64,000 nt of DNA, taken from positions 24,433 through 88,432 of IMG/VR virus record IMGVR_UViG_3300047331_000009. The stretch is one strand, 5' to 3'. This document shows positions 14,998 through 21,754 of this stretch, one piece after another. The notes beneath the pieces were generated by a model that was given only the letters and a program-made list of their open reading frames with translations, was not told where the DNA came from and did not search any database. Origin of the DNA: a virus. Made by a program: the position numbers and the translations under genes. Numbering within the stretch: the first letter of the stretch is position 1; the number at the start of each line of letters is the position of its first letter.

Positions 14998-15209
14998 TGC
15001 GCCAATGCTCCTTTGATCAGCCCCAGCCCCACCGCCCAACAGGTCCAGCAGCGGGTGCGCGGCTTCACCTCGGCGCGGTCATCGCCCAGCCAGCGCCAGC
15101 CCCGCTTGCGCCCGCAGCCTTCCAGGCAGGGTGCTTCGGGGTCGTGGTCGCAGAACGGCATGTCGTGCCACAGGCCGCATCGGGGGCAGTAGTTGGCGTC
15201 GGCGCTCAT
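14994..15209 (-). CDS. Small zinc-finger protein
   Basis: A 71-residue protein with four Cys pairs or knuckles (NYCPRCGLWH, FCDH, CLEGCGRKRG, CWTCWAVG), enough for two zinc sites. The start at 15209 overlaps the upstream stop as ATGA. Probably a structural zinc protein acting with its DNA-metabolism neighbours; no specific family recognised. Confidence 0.7.
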   Translation of the reverse strand: MSADANYCPRCGLWHDMPFCDHDPEAPCLEGCGRKRGWRWLGDDRAEVKPRTRCWTCWAVGLGLIKGALAQ

Positions 15210-16150
15210 TCGCATAGCCCGTAGAGCGATGAGCATTGATCAGACGGGATGGCGCGGATCAGATCAAACTGCTTGCCACCCCGGCTGGTCTTCGACCACG
15301 CCACCACCTCATCAATTCGCGCATACTGGACCGATGGGTGCGGCCTGGAACGTCCCTGTTTGATGGGATCGGCGAAGAACGTCGCCGATGCGCGTTTCGA
15401 TACGTCGGCGACGATAGATTCCCACTCGCGAACGCGATCGATTTCTTCCGGCCAGCGGTCCGAGATTTCCATCAACTCGTCCTTGCCGCAGTTGATACAG
15501 GGCATGCAGCCCACCCGCTTCATCCCCATGGAATAAAGCGGGTTCAGCCATTGCCCGCGCGCCAGGATCGCATCGACGGTCTGCTGTGCCGTCAGGTCCA
15601 CGACCGGCCGCACGATCGGCCAGGGGCGATCGAGACATGCCGGCTCATAGGCGATTACATCGCGCCGGTTTTCACTCTCGTCGCGCCGGATGCCCTGCCA
15701 GGACTCCACCGGTCCATCGCGCATCGCTGCCAGGATGAAAGCATCCAGCACGTCGCCCTTCAGTAAGCCCGTGCAGAACTGCGCCTTGCGGGACGGAAAC
15801 CGGCCCTTCCACATGCACAGGTCGAGGTAGGGATTGCCTGTGGGGCGCAGCAGTTCCAGCGCCCGGTCGATCCGCGCGAGCGGGACGCCCATGTATTCCC
15901 AGTTCTCGGCGATGAACCTTCGCTTGCGCGCGAGGCGTTGGCAAAAATCAGCGCGCAGAATGGTGACAGGCAAGCCAAGCATCGCCGGCAGGTCGTTGCG
16001 CACAAAATCCATGGTCAGCGGATGCTCGTGGCCGGTGTCAGCCATCATCAGCCTGACGCGGTCCGGACCGTAGGCATCGATCGCGCGGTTGGCGGTTTCC
16101 TGACTGTCCTTGCCGCCCGAGACGGAGACGATGGCGATGATGTCTTTCAC
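15206..16150 (-). CDS. PAPS reductase-family PP-loop protein
   Basis: A 314-residue adenine-nucleotide alpha-hydrolase-type protein. The PP-loop is SVSGGKDSQETA (residues about 9-20), followed by ADTGHEHPLTMDFV and a C-terminal Cys cluster (VGCMPCINCGKDE). These are features of phosphoadenosine phosphosulfate reductase and DndC-like proteins, common in phages. It may activate sulfur or adenylate an intermediate for nucleic-acid modification. True sulfate assimilation is less likely in a phage. The GTG start at 16150 overlaps the ASCH-gene stop as GTGA. Confidence 0.8.
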   Translation of the reverse strand: MKDIIAIVSVSGGKDSQETANRAIDAYGPDRVRLMMADTGHEHPLTMDFVRNDLPAMLGLPVTILRADFCQRLARKRRFIAENWEYMGVPLARIDRALELLRPTGNPYLDLCMWKGRFPSRKAQFCTGLLKGDVLDAFILAAMRDGPVESWQGIRRDESENRRDVIAYEPACLDRPWPIVRPVVDLTAQQTVDAILARGQWLNPLYSMGMKRVGCMPCINCGKDELMEISDRWPEEIDRVREWESIVADVSKRASATFFADPIKQGRSRPHPSVQYARIDEVVAWSKTSRGGKQFDLIRAIPSDQCSSLYGLCE

Positions 16151-16527
16151 GTTGCCAGGTCTCCCCAACGTATCAAGACGCCCGAGAAGTCAGGCATGTC
16201 TGGATGGTTCACCTCCCAGAACTGGCGCATTGCCTGCCAATCCTCGAACCCGTCCGCGCGGGCGAAGTCGTCCAGGCCGTCTAGCAGCCGCAATCGCTTC
16301 CCATCGAACGCAGCGTGCGGCGGATACGCGATTTGCAGGTGGATCGGCTGAACATCCGTGCACGTCGCCACCGCGATCAGCGCACAGTGCTTGGTGCGCA
16401 TCCCCCGGTAGAGTTGCAGCGTATCGCCCGGCCGCGCATGCCGCTTGCGTTCGGCGCGGATGGTCTGGCGCTTGGTCCCCGCCAGGATCGGCGGCACGAA
16501 CATCTTGTTGAAGGAATACGCCACCAT
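16147..16527 (-). CDS. ASCH domain protein
   Basis: A 126-residue protein with the ASCH signature near the N-terminus (FVPPILAGTKRQTIRAERK) and a GDTLQLYRGMRTKHCALI strand pair. ASCH folds are related to PUA and are thought to bind RNA or modified nucleotides; some hydrolyse N4-acetylcytidine. It is coupled by TGATG upstream and GTGA downstream to the PAPS-reductase-like gene, so the two may act together in nucleic-acid modification. Confidence 0.75.
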   Translation of the reverse strand: MVAYSFNKMFVPPILAGTKRQTIRAERKRHARPGDTLQLYRGMRTKHCALIAVATCTDVQPIHLQIAYPPHAAFDGKRLRLLDGLDDFARADGFEDWQAMRQFWEVNHPDMPDFSGVLIRWGDLAT

Positions 16528-17081
16528 CACGCGATCGCCTTGCGACGAAAGCGCGGCAGGTTCTGCACGTCGCGCACCATGTTGACACCGTGAAGATCCG
16601 CCCAGGCCCGGAACCTGACGCCCTGATCATTGGCCCAGGCCGAAATCTCGTTGAAATCCGCCGCATAGGCGGGTCTGCGCGACTTGATCGCTTCGTCCTC
16701 GGGGTTGGCCAGGATGGCGAACGGACGCTTGAAGCGCGGCAGATTTAGCTGGTCGCGCTTTTCGTTCACCCGGCGCAAATCGTCCCAGCCGCGCCAGCTT
16801 ATGTCGTGCGCCTGCGCGAACCGCGCCACCTCTTCGGGCATCGCCGCCACCGCCGGCACCTCCGCCTCGTCCTGCACCGGCATCGCAGCGATGCCCGCGA
16901 TGATCTCGGGCGGCAGATAGCCGGGCGGCGGGATGGCGGGCACCGGCAGCCCCAGCGCCAGCGCCTCATAGGCGCTGATGGCGATGTCCAAAGCGTCGAT
17001 CGCCGCGACCAGCCGCGCCTTCTCCATCAGCAGCCGGGAGAGGAAATCGACATTCAGGGTCGGGGCTGGAAACGCGCTCAT
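16527..17081 (-). CDS. Tandem-repeat protein of unknown function
   Basis: A 184-residue protein from ATG 17081 (ATGA overlap with the GcrA-like gene). The N-terminal half is helical (LLMEKARLVAAIDALDIAIS). The C-terminal half holds two similar ~38-residue units at residues 85-122 and 146-183, sharing W-x-DL-x2-VN-x3-RD-x2-NLPRF-[KR]-R. The units look like small DNA-binding helical modules, perhaps HTH-like. Function unknown; a regulatory or DNA-binding role fits the neighbours. Confidence 0.7.
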   Translation of the reverse strand: MSAFPAPTLNVDFLSRLLMEKARLVAAIDALDIAISAYEALALGLPVPAIPPPGYLPPEIIAGIAAMPVQDEAEVPAVAAMPEEVARFAQAHDISWRGWDDLRRVNEKRDQLNLPRFKRPFAILANPEDEAIKSRRPAYAADFNEISAWANDQGVRFRAWADLHGVNMVRDVQNLPRFRRKAIA

Positions 17082-17704
17082 GCCCGGCGCGGCACCTTCA
17101 CATGCGTGGCCGCATGGTGCTCGGCGCAATAGCCCGATCCCTGCAACGTCGGTTTGCGGCACAGCAGCGGGCTGCCGTCGGCATTGAATTTCGTGCGCTC
17201 GTTGTTCGACCACATCGGCATCGAGCAGCAGCCCACACGGCGCGGCAGGAACACCGTGGTCGGCGGCACGATGGCGAGGCTAGGGCGGGGCGGGGCGGGT
17301 ACTGGTGCAGCCACTGGCGCCGCCACTGGTGGCGCTACTGGCGCCACCGCTGGAGGAAGCCTGGCGGGCTTGTTCGGCGGCGGTGGCGGCGGCAGCGGAA
17401 CCACGACCTCTTCGACAACGATCGGTGCGGGTTCGGGCGCTTCGAGACTGGGCAGCGGCGCGAGTGTGACGGTCGGGAACGGTCGCGGCGGCGGCAACAC
17501 CGGCGTGACCACCGGACCAACGCTCATATGCTCGCGCCGAATGGGCGAGGGCCGAACAGGCAGGTCGATGCGATGCGCGCGGCCAACGATGGCGTTTTTC
17601 GATTTCTTCAACTGCCGCCCGATTTCAGCGGTCGGCAGCCCCTGAAGCCACAAAACGCGCAGCTTGTCGTCCTCTTCGGGTGGCCAGACAGGTTTTGCGC
17701 CCAT
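17078..17704 (-). CDS. GcrA-like cell-cycle regulator
   Basis: A 208-residue protein. The N-terminus (WPPEEDDKLRVLWLQGLPTA, EIGRQLKKSKNAIVGRAHRI) matches the HTH of alphaproteobacterial GcrA. A Pro/Val/Ala-rich linker (residues about 65-150) leads to a C-terminal Cys/His region (CCSMPMW, CRKPTLQGSGYCAEHHAAT) that matches the GcrA tail. GcrA binds sigma70-RNA polymerase and acts at promoters with methylated GANTC sites. This copy is one base downstream of a DNA methyltransferase (TGATG). The phage version may reprogram host or phage promoters; this is inferred. Confidence 0.85.
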   Translation of the reverse strand: MGAKPVWPPEEDDKLRVLWLQGLPTAEIGRQLKKSKNAIVGRAHRIDLPVRPSPIRREHMSVGPVVTPVLPPPRPFPTVTLAPLPSLEAPEPAPIVVEEVVVPLPPPPPPNKPARLPPAVAPVAPPVAAPVAAPVPAPPRPSLAIVPPTTVFLPRRVGCCSMPMWSNNERTKFNADGSPLLCRKPTLQGSGYCAEHHAATHVKVPRRA

Positions 17705-18852
17705 CACGCCACCTCCGCGTCGCGGCACGCCATGTAGGCGCGGATCACTTCCGCGCCGAGGACCGGGTTGATCGCGTTGCCGTAGTGGCGCAGCTTGGCC
17801 ACGTCGCCGGGATGCCTTGCAGCCAGCGGGAAAATTCCGGGTTGAGCAGGCCGCCTTTTGCCGTCGGTGCAGTCGAGCCATTCAATGTCGCGCCAGAAAT
17901 CACATGCGCGACCTGATGGTTCAGGTTCTCGCCCTTGTTGCCGCCGCCCCGCTCCGCATAGGTCTTGTGCGCCGGCGTGCGGTAATCGCGCGAATTGGGC
18001 GTCGCCCAGCCGGTAAGCAGCAGTTTCGTCGCCGCGTGCAGATTGTCCGGCGTCTTGCCCGCGTCCATCCGCTTGGCCGAGAAGCCCGAGGACTCCGCAT
18101 CCTCCGGCCTCGGCGTCGGCCAGCCGCTGGTCCGCGCCGCCGTGTTGAGGTTGATCCCGCCTGATCCGCGCGTTTGCTTGCTGGCCAGGGCTTCCGAGTT
18201 CGACCGCGCATCGACCGCCGCCGGCGTCGGCGACCCTGCCATTTGTTGCTTGCAAAAAGCATTGAGTCCGATCTGCACTTTGCGTCCGGCCAGCGTCAGG
18301 CCGTTCGCTTGCAGATCGTTGGGGATGCTCTGTCCCCCGTCCGGCGCCGTGGGCGTCGGCCACCCACCACAGCCTTTGCCGGATGTTGGGAGCCCCCACG
18401 CCCGCAGACGGAAAATCGATCGCCCCGATGGTGTAACCGCGCGCTTCCAGGTCAGTTGATACAAGGTCGAGCCACAAGAGGCCGTCGCCGCCCGCAGTCT
18501 GTTCGCCAAAGACGACATCAGGACGGCACTGTTCGATGAGCCAGAACCAGTCGGGCCAAAGGTGCCGCTCGTCAGCAAACCCTTTTCTCTGGCCTGGCGC
18601 GGCGAAAGGCTGGCATGGGCACGATCCCGTCCATACCGGGCGCTGGTCGGGCCATCCGGCCATGCGCAAGGCGCAGGCCCATAATCCGATTCCGGCAAAG
18701 AAGTGGCATTGCGCGTAGCCGTCGAGGTCAGCAGGGCAGACGTCGCGGATGTCGCGTTGATCGACATCACCACGGGGAATAAGTCCATCTGCGATGAGGT
18801 TGCGGAGCCATCCTGCGGCATGGCGGTTCACCTCGTTGTAGTAGGCGGTCAT
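17704..18852 (-). CDS. DNA cytosine-5 methyltransferase
   Basis: A 382-residue C5-cytosine methyltransferase. Motif I is FFAGIG (51-56). Motif IV is TGSCPCQPF, with the catalytic Cys in PCQ (79-81). The motif VI position reads VFGEQ (114-118), with Gln where cellular enzymes have ENV; this form is common in phage enzymes. Motif VIII is IRQRLWWVA and motif X is RHYGNAINP near the end. The region between motifs VIII and X is low-complexity in this frame and is the target-recognition position. The start at 18852 overlaps the upstream stop as ATGA. It likely protects phage DNA from restriction. A second long frame overlaps almost all of it. Confidence 0.9.
   Translation of the reverse strand: MTAYYNEVNRHAAGWLRNLIADGLIPRGDVDQRDIRDVCPADLDGYAQCHFFAGIGLWACALRMAGWPDQRPVWTGSCPCQPFAAPGQRKGFADERHLWPDWFWLIEQCRPDVVFGEQTAGGDGLLWLDLVSTDLEARGYTIGAIDFPSAGVGAPNIRQRLWWVADAHGAGRGTEHPQRSASERPDAGRTQSADRTQCFLQATNGRVADAGGGRCAVELGSPGQQANARIRRDQPQHGGADQRLADAEAGGCGVLGLLGQADGRGQDAGQSARGDETAAYRLGDAQFARLPHAGAQDLCGAGRRQQGREPEPSGRACDFWRDIEWLDCTDGKRRPAQPGIFPLAARHPGDVAKLRHYGNAINPVLGAEVIRAYMACRDAEVA
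17745..18821 (-). CDS. Overlapping reading frame inside the methyltransferase gene
   Basis: A 358-codon open frame on the same strand but in another frame, spanning nearly the whole methyltransferase gene. It carries blocks I recognise from hypothetical proteins annotated in other phages: LTSGTFGPTGSGSS, LYQLTWKRAVTPSGRSIF, GWPTPTAPDGG, ATPNSRDYRTPA and LNPEFSRWLQGIP. Its strongest blocks (TPT-x-D, LNPEFSRWL) fall where the methyltransferase frame is low-complexity, as expected if both frames are under selection. It has no separate ribosome-binding site that I can identify, so translation is unproven. It may be a true overprinted gene or a conserved shadow. Confidence 0.45.
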   Translation of the reverse strand: MPQDGSATSSQMDLFPVVMSINATSATSALLTSTATRNATSLPESDYGPAPCAWPDGPTSARYGRDRAHASLSPRQAREKGLLTSGTFGPTGSGSSNSAVLMSSLANRLRAATASCGSTLYQLTWKRAVTPSGRSIFRLRAWGLPTSGKGCGGWPTPTAPDGGQSIPNDLQANGLTLAGRKVQIGLNAFCKQQMAGSPTPAAVDARSNSEALASKQTRGSGGINLNTAARTSGWPTPRPEDAESSGFSAKRMDAGKTPDNLHAATKLLLTGWATPNSRDYRTPAHKTYAERGGGNKGENLNHQVAHVISGATLNGSTAPTAKGGLLNPEFSRWLQGIPATWPSCATTATRSTRSSARK

Positions 18853-19037
18853 GACGCCGTCTCTTGCAGGGCGGCATTGCCCGCCTCGGTCCACCAGACA
18901 CGGGCGACGCGCGTGCCCACCCATTCCAGGCGGGCAAAACCGGCTTTCTGCAACGCCGTGACGATGTCCCAGGCGGGATCACGGCTGCCCACCGTGACGG
19001 GGCAGCGCAACAGAAACTCTCGCATTTCTCGGGTCAT
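18849..19037 (-). CDS. Small winged-helix-like protein
   Basis: A 62-residue protein (MTREMREFLLRCPVTVGSRD, then DIVTALQKAGFARLEWVGTR and VWWTEAGNAALQ). Its helix-helix-strand layout resembles a small winged-helix domain of the type that reports an end-of-gene fold. It overlaps the RusA stop and the methyltransferase start as ATGA. Function unknown. Confidence 0.65.
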   Translation of the reverse strand: MTREMREFLLRCPVTVGSRDPAWDIVTALQKAGFARLEWVGTRVARVWWTEAGNAALQETAS

Positions 19038-19534
19038 GCCAGAACACCTTGCCCTGAGAGGTTGATCGGCCGCACCTCGATCACGACGCGCGGGCGGTCG
19101 CTGTAGCGTTTCCAGAAAAACACGTCCGTGGCCTGGGCGTCGTCCACCCAGACGATGCCTTTCAGCGCATCAACCTGCTTCATGAGGTTGTCGAAATCCG
19201 GCCTTGGCGTCGGGCGGATCAGATCCGCCAGGGCGCGCCGGCGCTTCGCACCGGACCAACTCGGCGGCACCGGCATGAACGCGCCGTAGCGCAGATCGAT
19301 CGGTCCAGAGAACGGCGCGCGCCCGGCCATCTGGTCATACGCCATCTGCCGCAAATCCGCCTGTTCGCTGCGGGTCTCGGCATAGGTGTAGGTGCTGACG
19401 AAAGGCTTTTTCGTCTTGTCACGCGGGGTGATGATCCGCCGCCCGTCGCGCTTCCACGCCGTCGGTATGCCCGGCAACACGATCCTGATGACCGTCTCGG
19501 CTGGCGCCGGCAGCACGGCAAGCGCGCCGTCCAT
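19034..19534 (-). CDS. rusA: RusA-family Holliday junction resolvase
   Basis: A 166-residue endonuclease. The N-terminal strand IRIVLPGIPTAWKRDGRR and the acidic core PRPDFDNLMKQVDALKGIVW with VDDAQATDVFFWKRY give the conserved Asp residues (DxD-x-DN and DD) of RusA. RusA dimers cleave four-way junctions, useful after RecT/YqaJ recombination and before packaging. The start at 19534 lies one base after the previous stop; a longer frame to 19591 is unlikely. Confidence 0.9.
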   Translation of the reverse strand: MDGALAVLPAPAETVIRIVLPGIPTAWKRDGRRIITPRDKTKKPFVSTYTYAETRSEQADLRQMAYDQMAGRAPFSGPIDLRYGAFMPVPPSWSGAKRRRALADLIRPTPRPDFDNLMKQVDALKGIVWVDDAQATDVFFWKRYSDRPRVVIEVRPINLSGQGVLA

Positions 19535-19535
19535 T

Positions 19536-20264
19536 TCAGTGCACGGCCGCCGGGATGGCGACCGGCAAATCTCCTTGCGAATGTTCGGCATGCGGTTGCG
19601 CCGCCGTCGCCTTTTTGGCGCGTGGGGCCTTACCTGTGCTGGGCTTGGCGCTGGCCTTGGCCGGGCTCGCCTTGGGCTGTCTCGGTGCGGTGTCGCTGGT
19701 GATGCCTGGGATCATTTCGTCGGCTATGGCCATCTGCCCGCCGCGCCAGCCGTCATTCCATTTCCGCTCGCCGAGGCTGCCTTCGGGATAGGGGTTGGTA
19801 CTGCGCGGATGCCCCGACCGGCCCGCCTTGGTGCCACGGTCAAAGGCGATGAGAACCTGATTTTCCTCTTCTTCGTCGTTGGTCGCCTCTTGCACGTCGA
19901 ACCGGCCCAGCAGCTTCTCGCGGATACCTGGCAGGAAGCCCGAGAGGTCGAGCATCCTGAGTTCCTCGCGCTTTTCGATCAGCACCAGATCGGGGTCCTG
20001 GAAACGCACCGCCAGCGCAGAGGCAATCGCCTTGGTATCAACGCCGCGTTTCTTCGCCTCTTTCAGATAGGCGCGGTATGCGCCGAGTTTGCCGCGTGCC
20101 ACCTCGGCGGCACTTTCCACCGCGATCTTCAGCACCAGCGCCTCCTGGTAGGCTTTCCGCTTGGTGGCGTCGGTGCAGTTCGGACCGGGCGAAGCGGGTG
20201 GCGCCGGGTCCTCGAAATCGTCGTCGTCATTGATCACAGACCGTGCAGACTTGCGGGCCATCAT
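19536..20264 (-). CDS. Hypothetical protein with RMF-like motif
   Basis: A 242-residue protein. The N-terminal helical domain (KRKAYQEALVLKIAVESAAE, YRAYLKEAKKRGVDTKAIAS) is followed by an acidic stretch. A motif at about residues 155-180 (NPYPEGSLGERKWNDGWRGG) resembles the ribosome-modulation-factor-like W-x2-GW-x2-G pattern seen in phage proteins. The Lys/Ala/Pro-rich tail is disordered. Two adjacent ATGs could start it. A nucleic-acid-binding role is plausible. Confidence 0.7.
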   Translation of the reverse strand: MMARKSARSVINDDDDFEDPAPPASPGPNCTDATKRKAYQEALVLKIAVESAAEVARGKLGAYRAYLKEAKKRGVDTKAIASALAVRFQDPDLVLIEKREELRMLDLSGFLPGIREKLLGRFDVQEATNDEEEENQVLIAFDRGTKAGRSGHPRSTNPYPEGSLGERKWNDGWRGGQMAIADEMIPGITSDTAPRQPKASPAKASAKPSTGKAPRAKKATAAQPHAEHSQGDLPVAIPAAVH

Positions 20265-20270
20265 GCTGTC

Positions 20271-20495
20271 CTATCGTTGCGAAGCGGGCTTGGGGCGACC
20301 ACGCCAGACCGAAGCGCAAGCGAGGTCGTCATAGATGTCGATTTTCAGTTGAGTGCCGCCGAGACGGCGCGCGGCGGCCACGGCTGACCGGGCCAGCGGT
20401 TCGGCTGCGGCCAGGGTTTCGACCGGCGGGCGTTGCCAGATGGTGCAAAGACTGCCATCCCGGTCGATATGGTGGACCATCACGTGCAGGCTCAT
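20271..20495 (-). CDS. Hypothetical phage protein, first of leftward operon
   Basis: A 74-residue protein (MSLHVMVHHIDRDGSLCTIW) with alternating strand/helix character and a basic tail. It is the first gene after the intrinsic terminator at 20514-20555, with an AAGG ribosome-binding site. It appears to open the leftward early operon. Function unknown. Confidence 0.7.
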   Translation of the reverse strand: MSLHVMVHHIDRDGSLCTIWQRPPVETLAAAEPLARSAVAAARRLGGTQLKIDIYDDLACASVWRGRPKPASQR

Positions 20496-20513
20496 GCGGC
20501 AGAAACCTTGGCC

Positions 20514-20555
20514 AATAAAAAGTCGGACGGCTCAAGTTCGGGGGGGAGCCGTCCG
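20514..20555 (-). terminator. Intrinsic terminator downstream of the minus-strand repressor
   Basis: On the minus strand a perfect 10-bp stem (CGGACGGCTC with GAGCCGTCCG, 20546-20555 and 20524-20533; 12-nt loop) is followed by a T-rich run (CTTTTTATT, 20522-20514). This is a textbook rho-independent terminator. It lies between the repressor gene (stop at 20633) and the first gene of the leftward operon (ATG at 20495), leaving almost no room for a promoter after it. Confidence 0.85.
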
Positions 20556-20632
20556 CAGTTCAAACAGGGAGGAAACTGGCAGACTGCGCGCCCACGGACG
20601 CACCCGGTCTGCCGGCGGGGTTGGTAAACCGG

Positions 20633-20860
20633 CTAGGCCGCGACTTTCGCCGCCGGCCCATCCGGTGATTGTGAAAACGCATAGAAGTCGTTTGGTTGGA
20701 CAGCGCCTTTCGTGACAATGCTAATCTGTTCAAGCACTTCGGGGCGTGGAATACGCTCGCCGCCAAGATAGCGGTGCAGCGCGGCGATACTCACCCCGAT
20801 AAGGGGTGCGAACGCTGTCAGGCTGATGTGGTGGTCATCCAGATAGGTTCGAAGTTTCAT
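20633..20860 (-). CDS. HTH repressor (Cro/CI-like)
   Basis: A 75-residue DNA-binding protein. Residues 3-40 form an HTH of the XRE/Cro type (LRTYLDDHHISLTAFAPLIG, VSIAALHRYLGGERIPRPEV). The short size suits a Cro-like protein. It is divergent from a longer HTH gene at 20986 across a 125-bp intergenic region, the classical lysis-lysogeny switch layout. The transcript ends at the strong terminator at 20514-20555. Confidence 0.8.
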   Translation of the reverse strand: MKLRTYLDDHHISLTAFAPLIGVSIAALHRYLGGERIPRPEVLEQISIVTKGAVQPNDFYAFSQSPDGPAAKVAA

Positions 20861-20985
20861 GGCCGCACATCACCACACTGGCGTATGCGCGGCAAGTGGA
20901 GATTTTACCGGACCGGCGATGGAAGTTTCGCGAAAAACTGGCCACGTTGCGAAAGCGCGCGGGAAACCCCAGCAAAGAGAGAACG
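20861..20985. promoter_or_regulatory. Lysis-lysogeny switch region
   Basis: The intergenic region between two divergent HTH genes must hold both promoters. Visible candidate operators are a perfect 10-bp palindrome TTTCGCGAAA (20926-20935) and an imperfect inverted repeat CCGCACAT...ATGCGCGG (20863-20892) next to the minus-strand start. I see no convincing consensus -35/-10 pair, which is common in alphaproteobacterial phages. Confidence 0.55.
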
Positions 20986-21411
20986 ATGAGCAGTGCGATC
21001 GGCGAGCGGATCAAGCAGCAGCGCGAAAAGCGCAACATGAAACAACACGAACTTGCCCAGGCCGTCGGCACGTCGGCGCAAACGATTTCCCGGCTGGAAA
21101 CCGGTACCCGTCAGATCACCGAGGTCTGGATCGCCAAGCTATCCAGCGCGCTGGGCTGCTCTGCGGCCGATCTCCTGCCTGAAGCGACTGATGTAACACG
21201 CCTCCAGCCAGCGACGCGCGACCTCCCGTTGCTCGACGAGACTGAACTGATGCTGGTGTATTTCTGGCGCAGCCTCAGCGCCTCCACTCGCCATGTCATT
21301 CTGCGATTTGTCACCTTCTGGTCGATCGAGGCGATGCGGAGCGACGGTGATCGGGCGATGGCCGAGGCCGTCAAAGCCGCCGCCGTGCGCAAGAAAATGG
21401 GCGAACGATAA
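20986..21411 (+). CDS. XRE-family repressor
   Basis: A 141-residue protein. Residues about 4-58 form a clear XRE HTH (IGERIKQQREKRNMKQHELA, QAVGTSAQTISRLETGTRQI). The C-terminal ~70 residues are helical (ELMLVYFWRSLSASTRHVIL) and may dimerise. The start at 20986 has a GAGAG ribosome-binding site; 30 upstream in-frame codons lie in the switch region and are unlikely to be translated. It is the probable lysogeny repressor or its antagonist. Confidence 0.85.
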   Translation: MSSAIGERIKQQREKRNMKQHELAQAVGTSAQTISRLETGTRQITEVWIAKLSSALGCSAADLLPEATDVTRLQPATRDLPLLDETELMLVYFWRSLSASTRHVILRFVTFWSIEAMRSDGDRAMAEAVKAAAVRKKMGER

Positions 21412-21541
21412 AATATCAGCCATAAAACCTGGGTCCCGCCGGTTCACGTATTGCGAATTTTATACCAGTTTGGCGAATAACCTCTAGACAATAGGCTTAC
21501 CAAAGTGGTGAGTTGGGCGCCGCCATCTGGGAGCCCGCGCC
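21412..21541. other. Intergenic region upstream of recombination operon
   Basis: No gene is seen. It includes an AT-rich stretch (about 21455-21475) that contrasts with the GC-rich surroundings and is the most likely promoter position for the rightward operon that follows. No clear -35/-10 pair can be assigned. Confidence 0.4.
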
Positions 21542-21754
21542 GTGTCGCTGTTTGCCATCAGCAATCCCGACAGCCTGCCGCACCACCTATTGATATGTGT
21601 CAACGGGGAGGCAGACAAGCCGCTATTCCGCCCCCCAGTACGCCAGCAACACGCGCCGTTTTCGGCCGCTGATCGAAAACTGCGCGATTCCAACGGCGAC
21701 ACCGCGCGTTACCGCCAAATCCGCGACAAAAATAAATCCGGCCGCGCGGCATGA
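21542..21754 (+). CDS. Possible small basic protein
   Basis: A 70-codon frame starting at GTG 21542 (MSLFAISNPDSLPHHLLICV) whose stop overlaps the next ATG as ATGA. The coupling supports it, but there is no clear ribosome-binding site and the C-terminal half is basic and low-complexity. It may instead be leader sequence. Function unknown. Confidence 0.4.
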   Translation: MSLFAISNPDSLPHHLLICVNGEADKPLFRPPVRQQHAPFSAADRKLRDSNGDTARYRQIRDKNKSGRAA

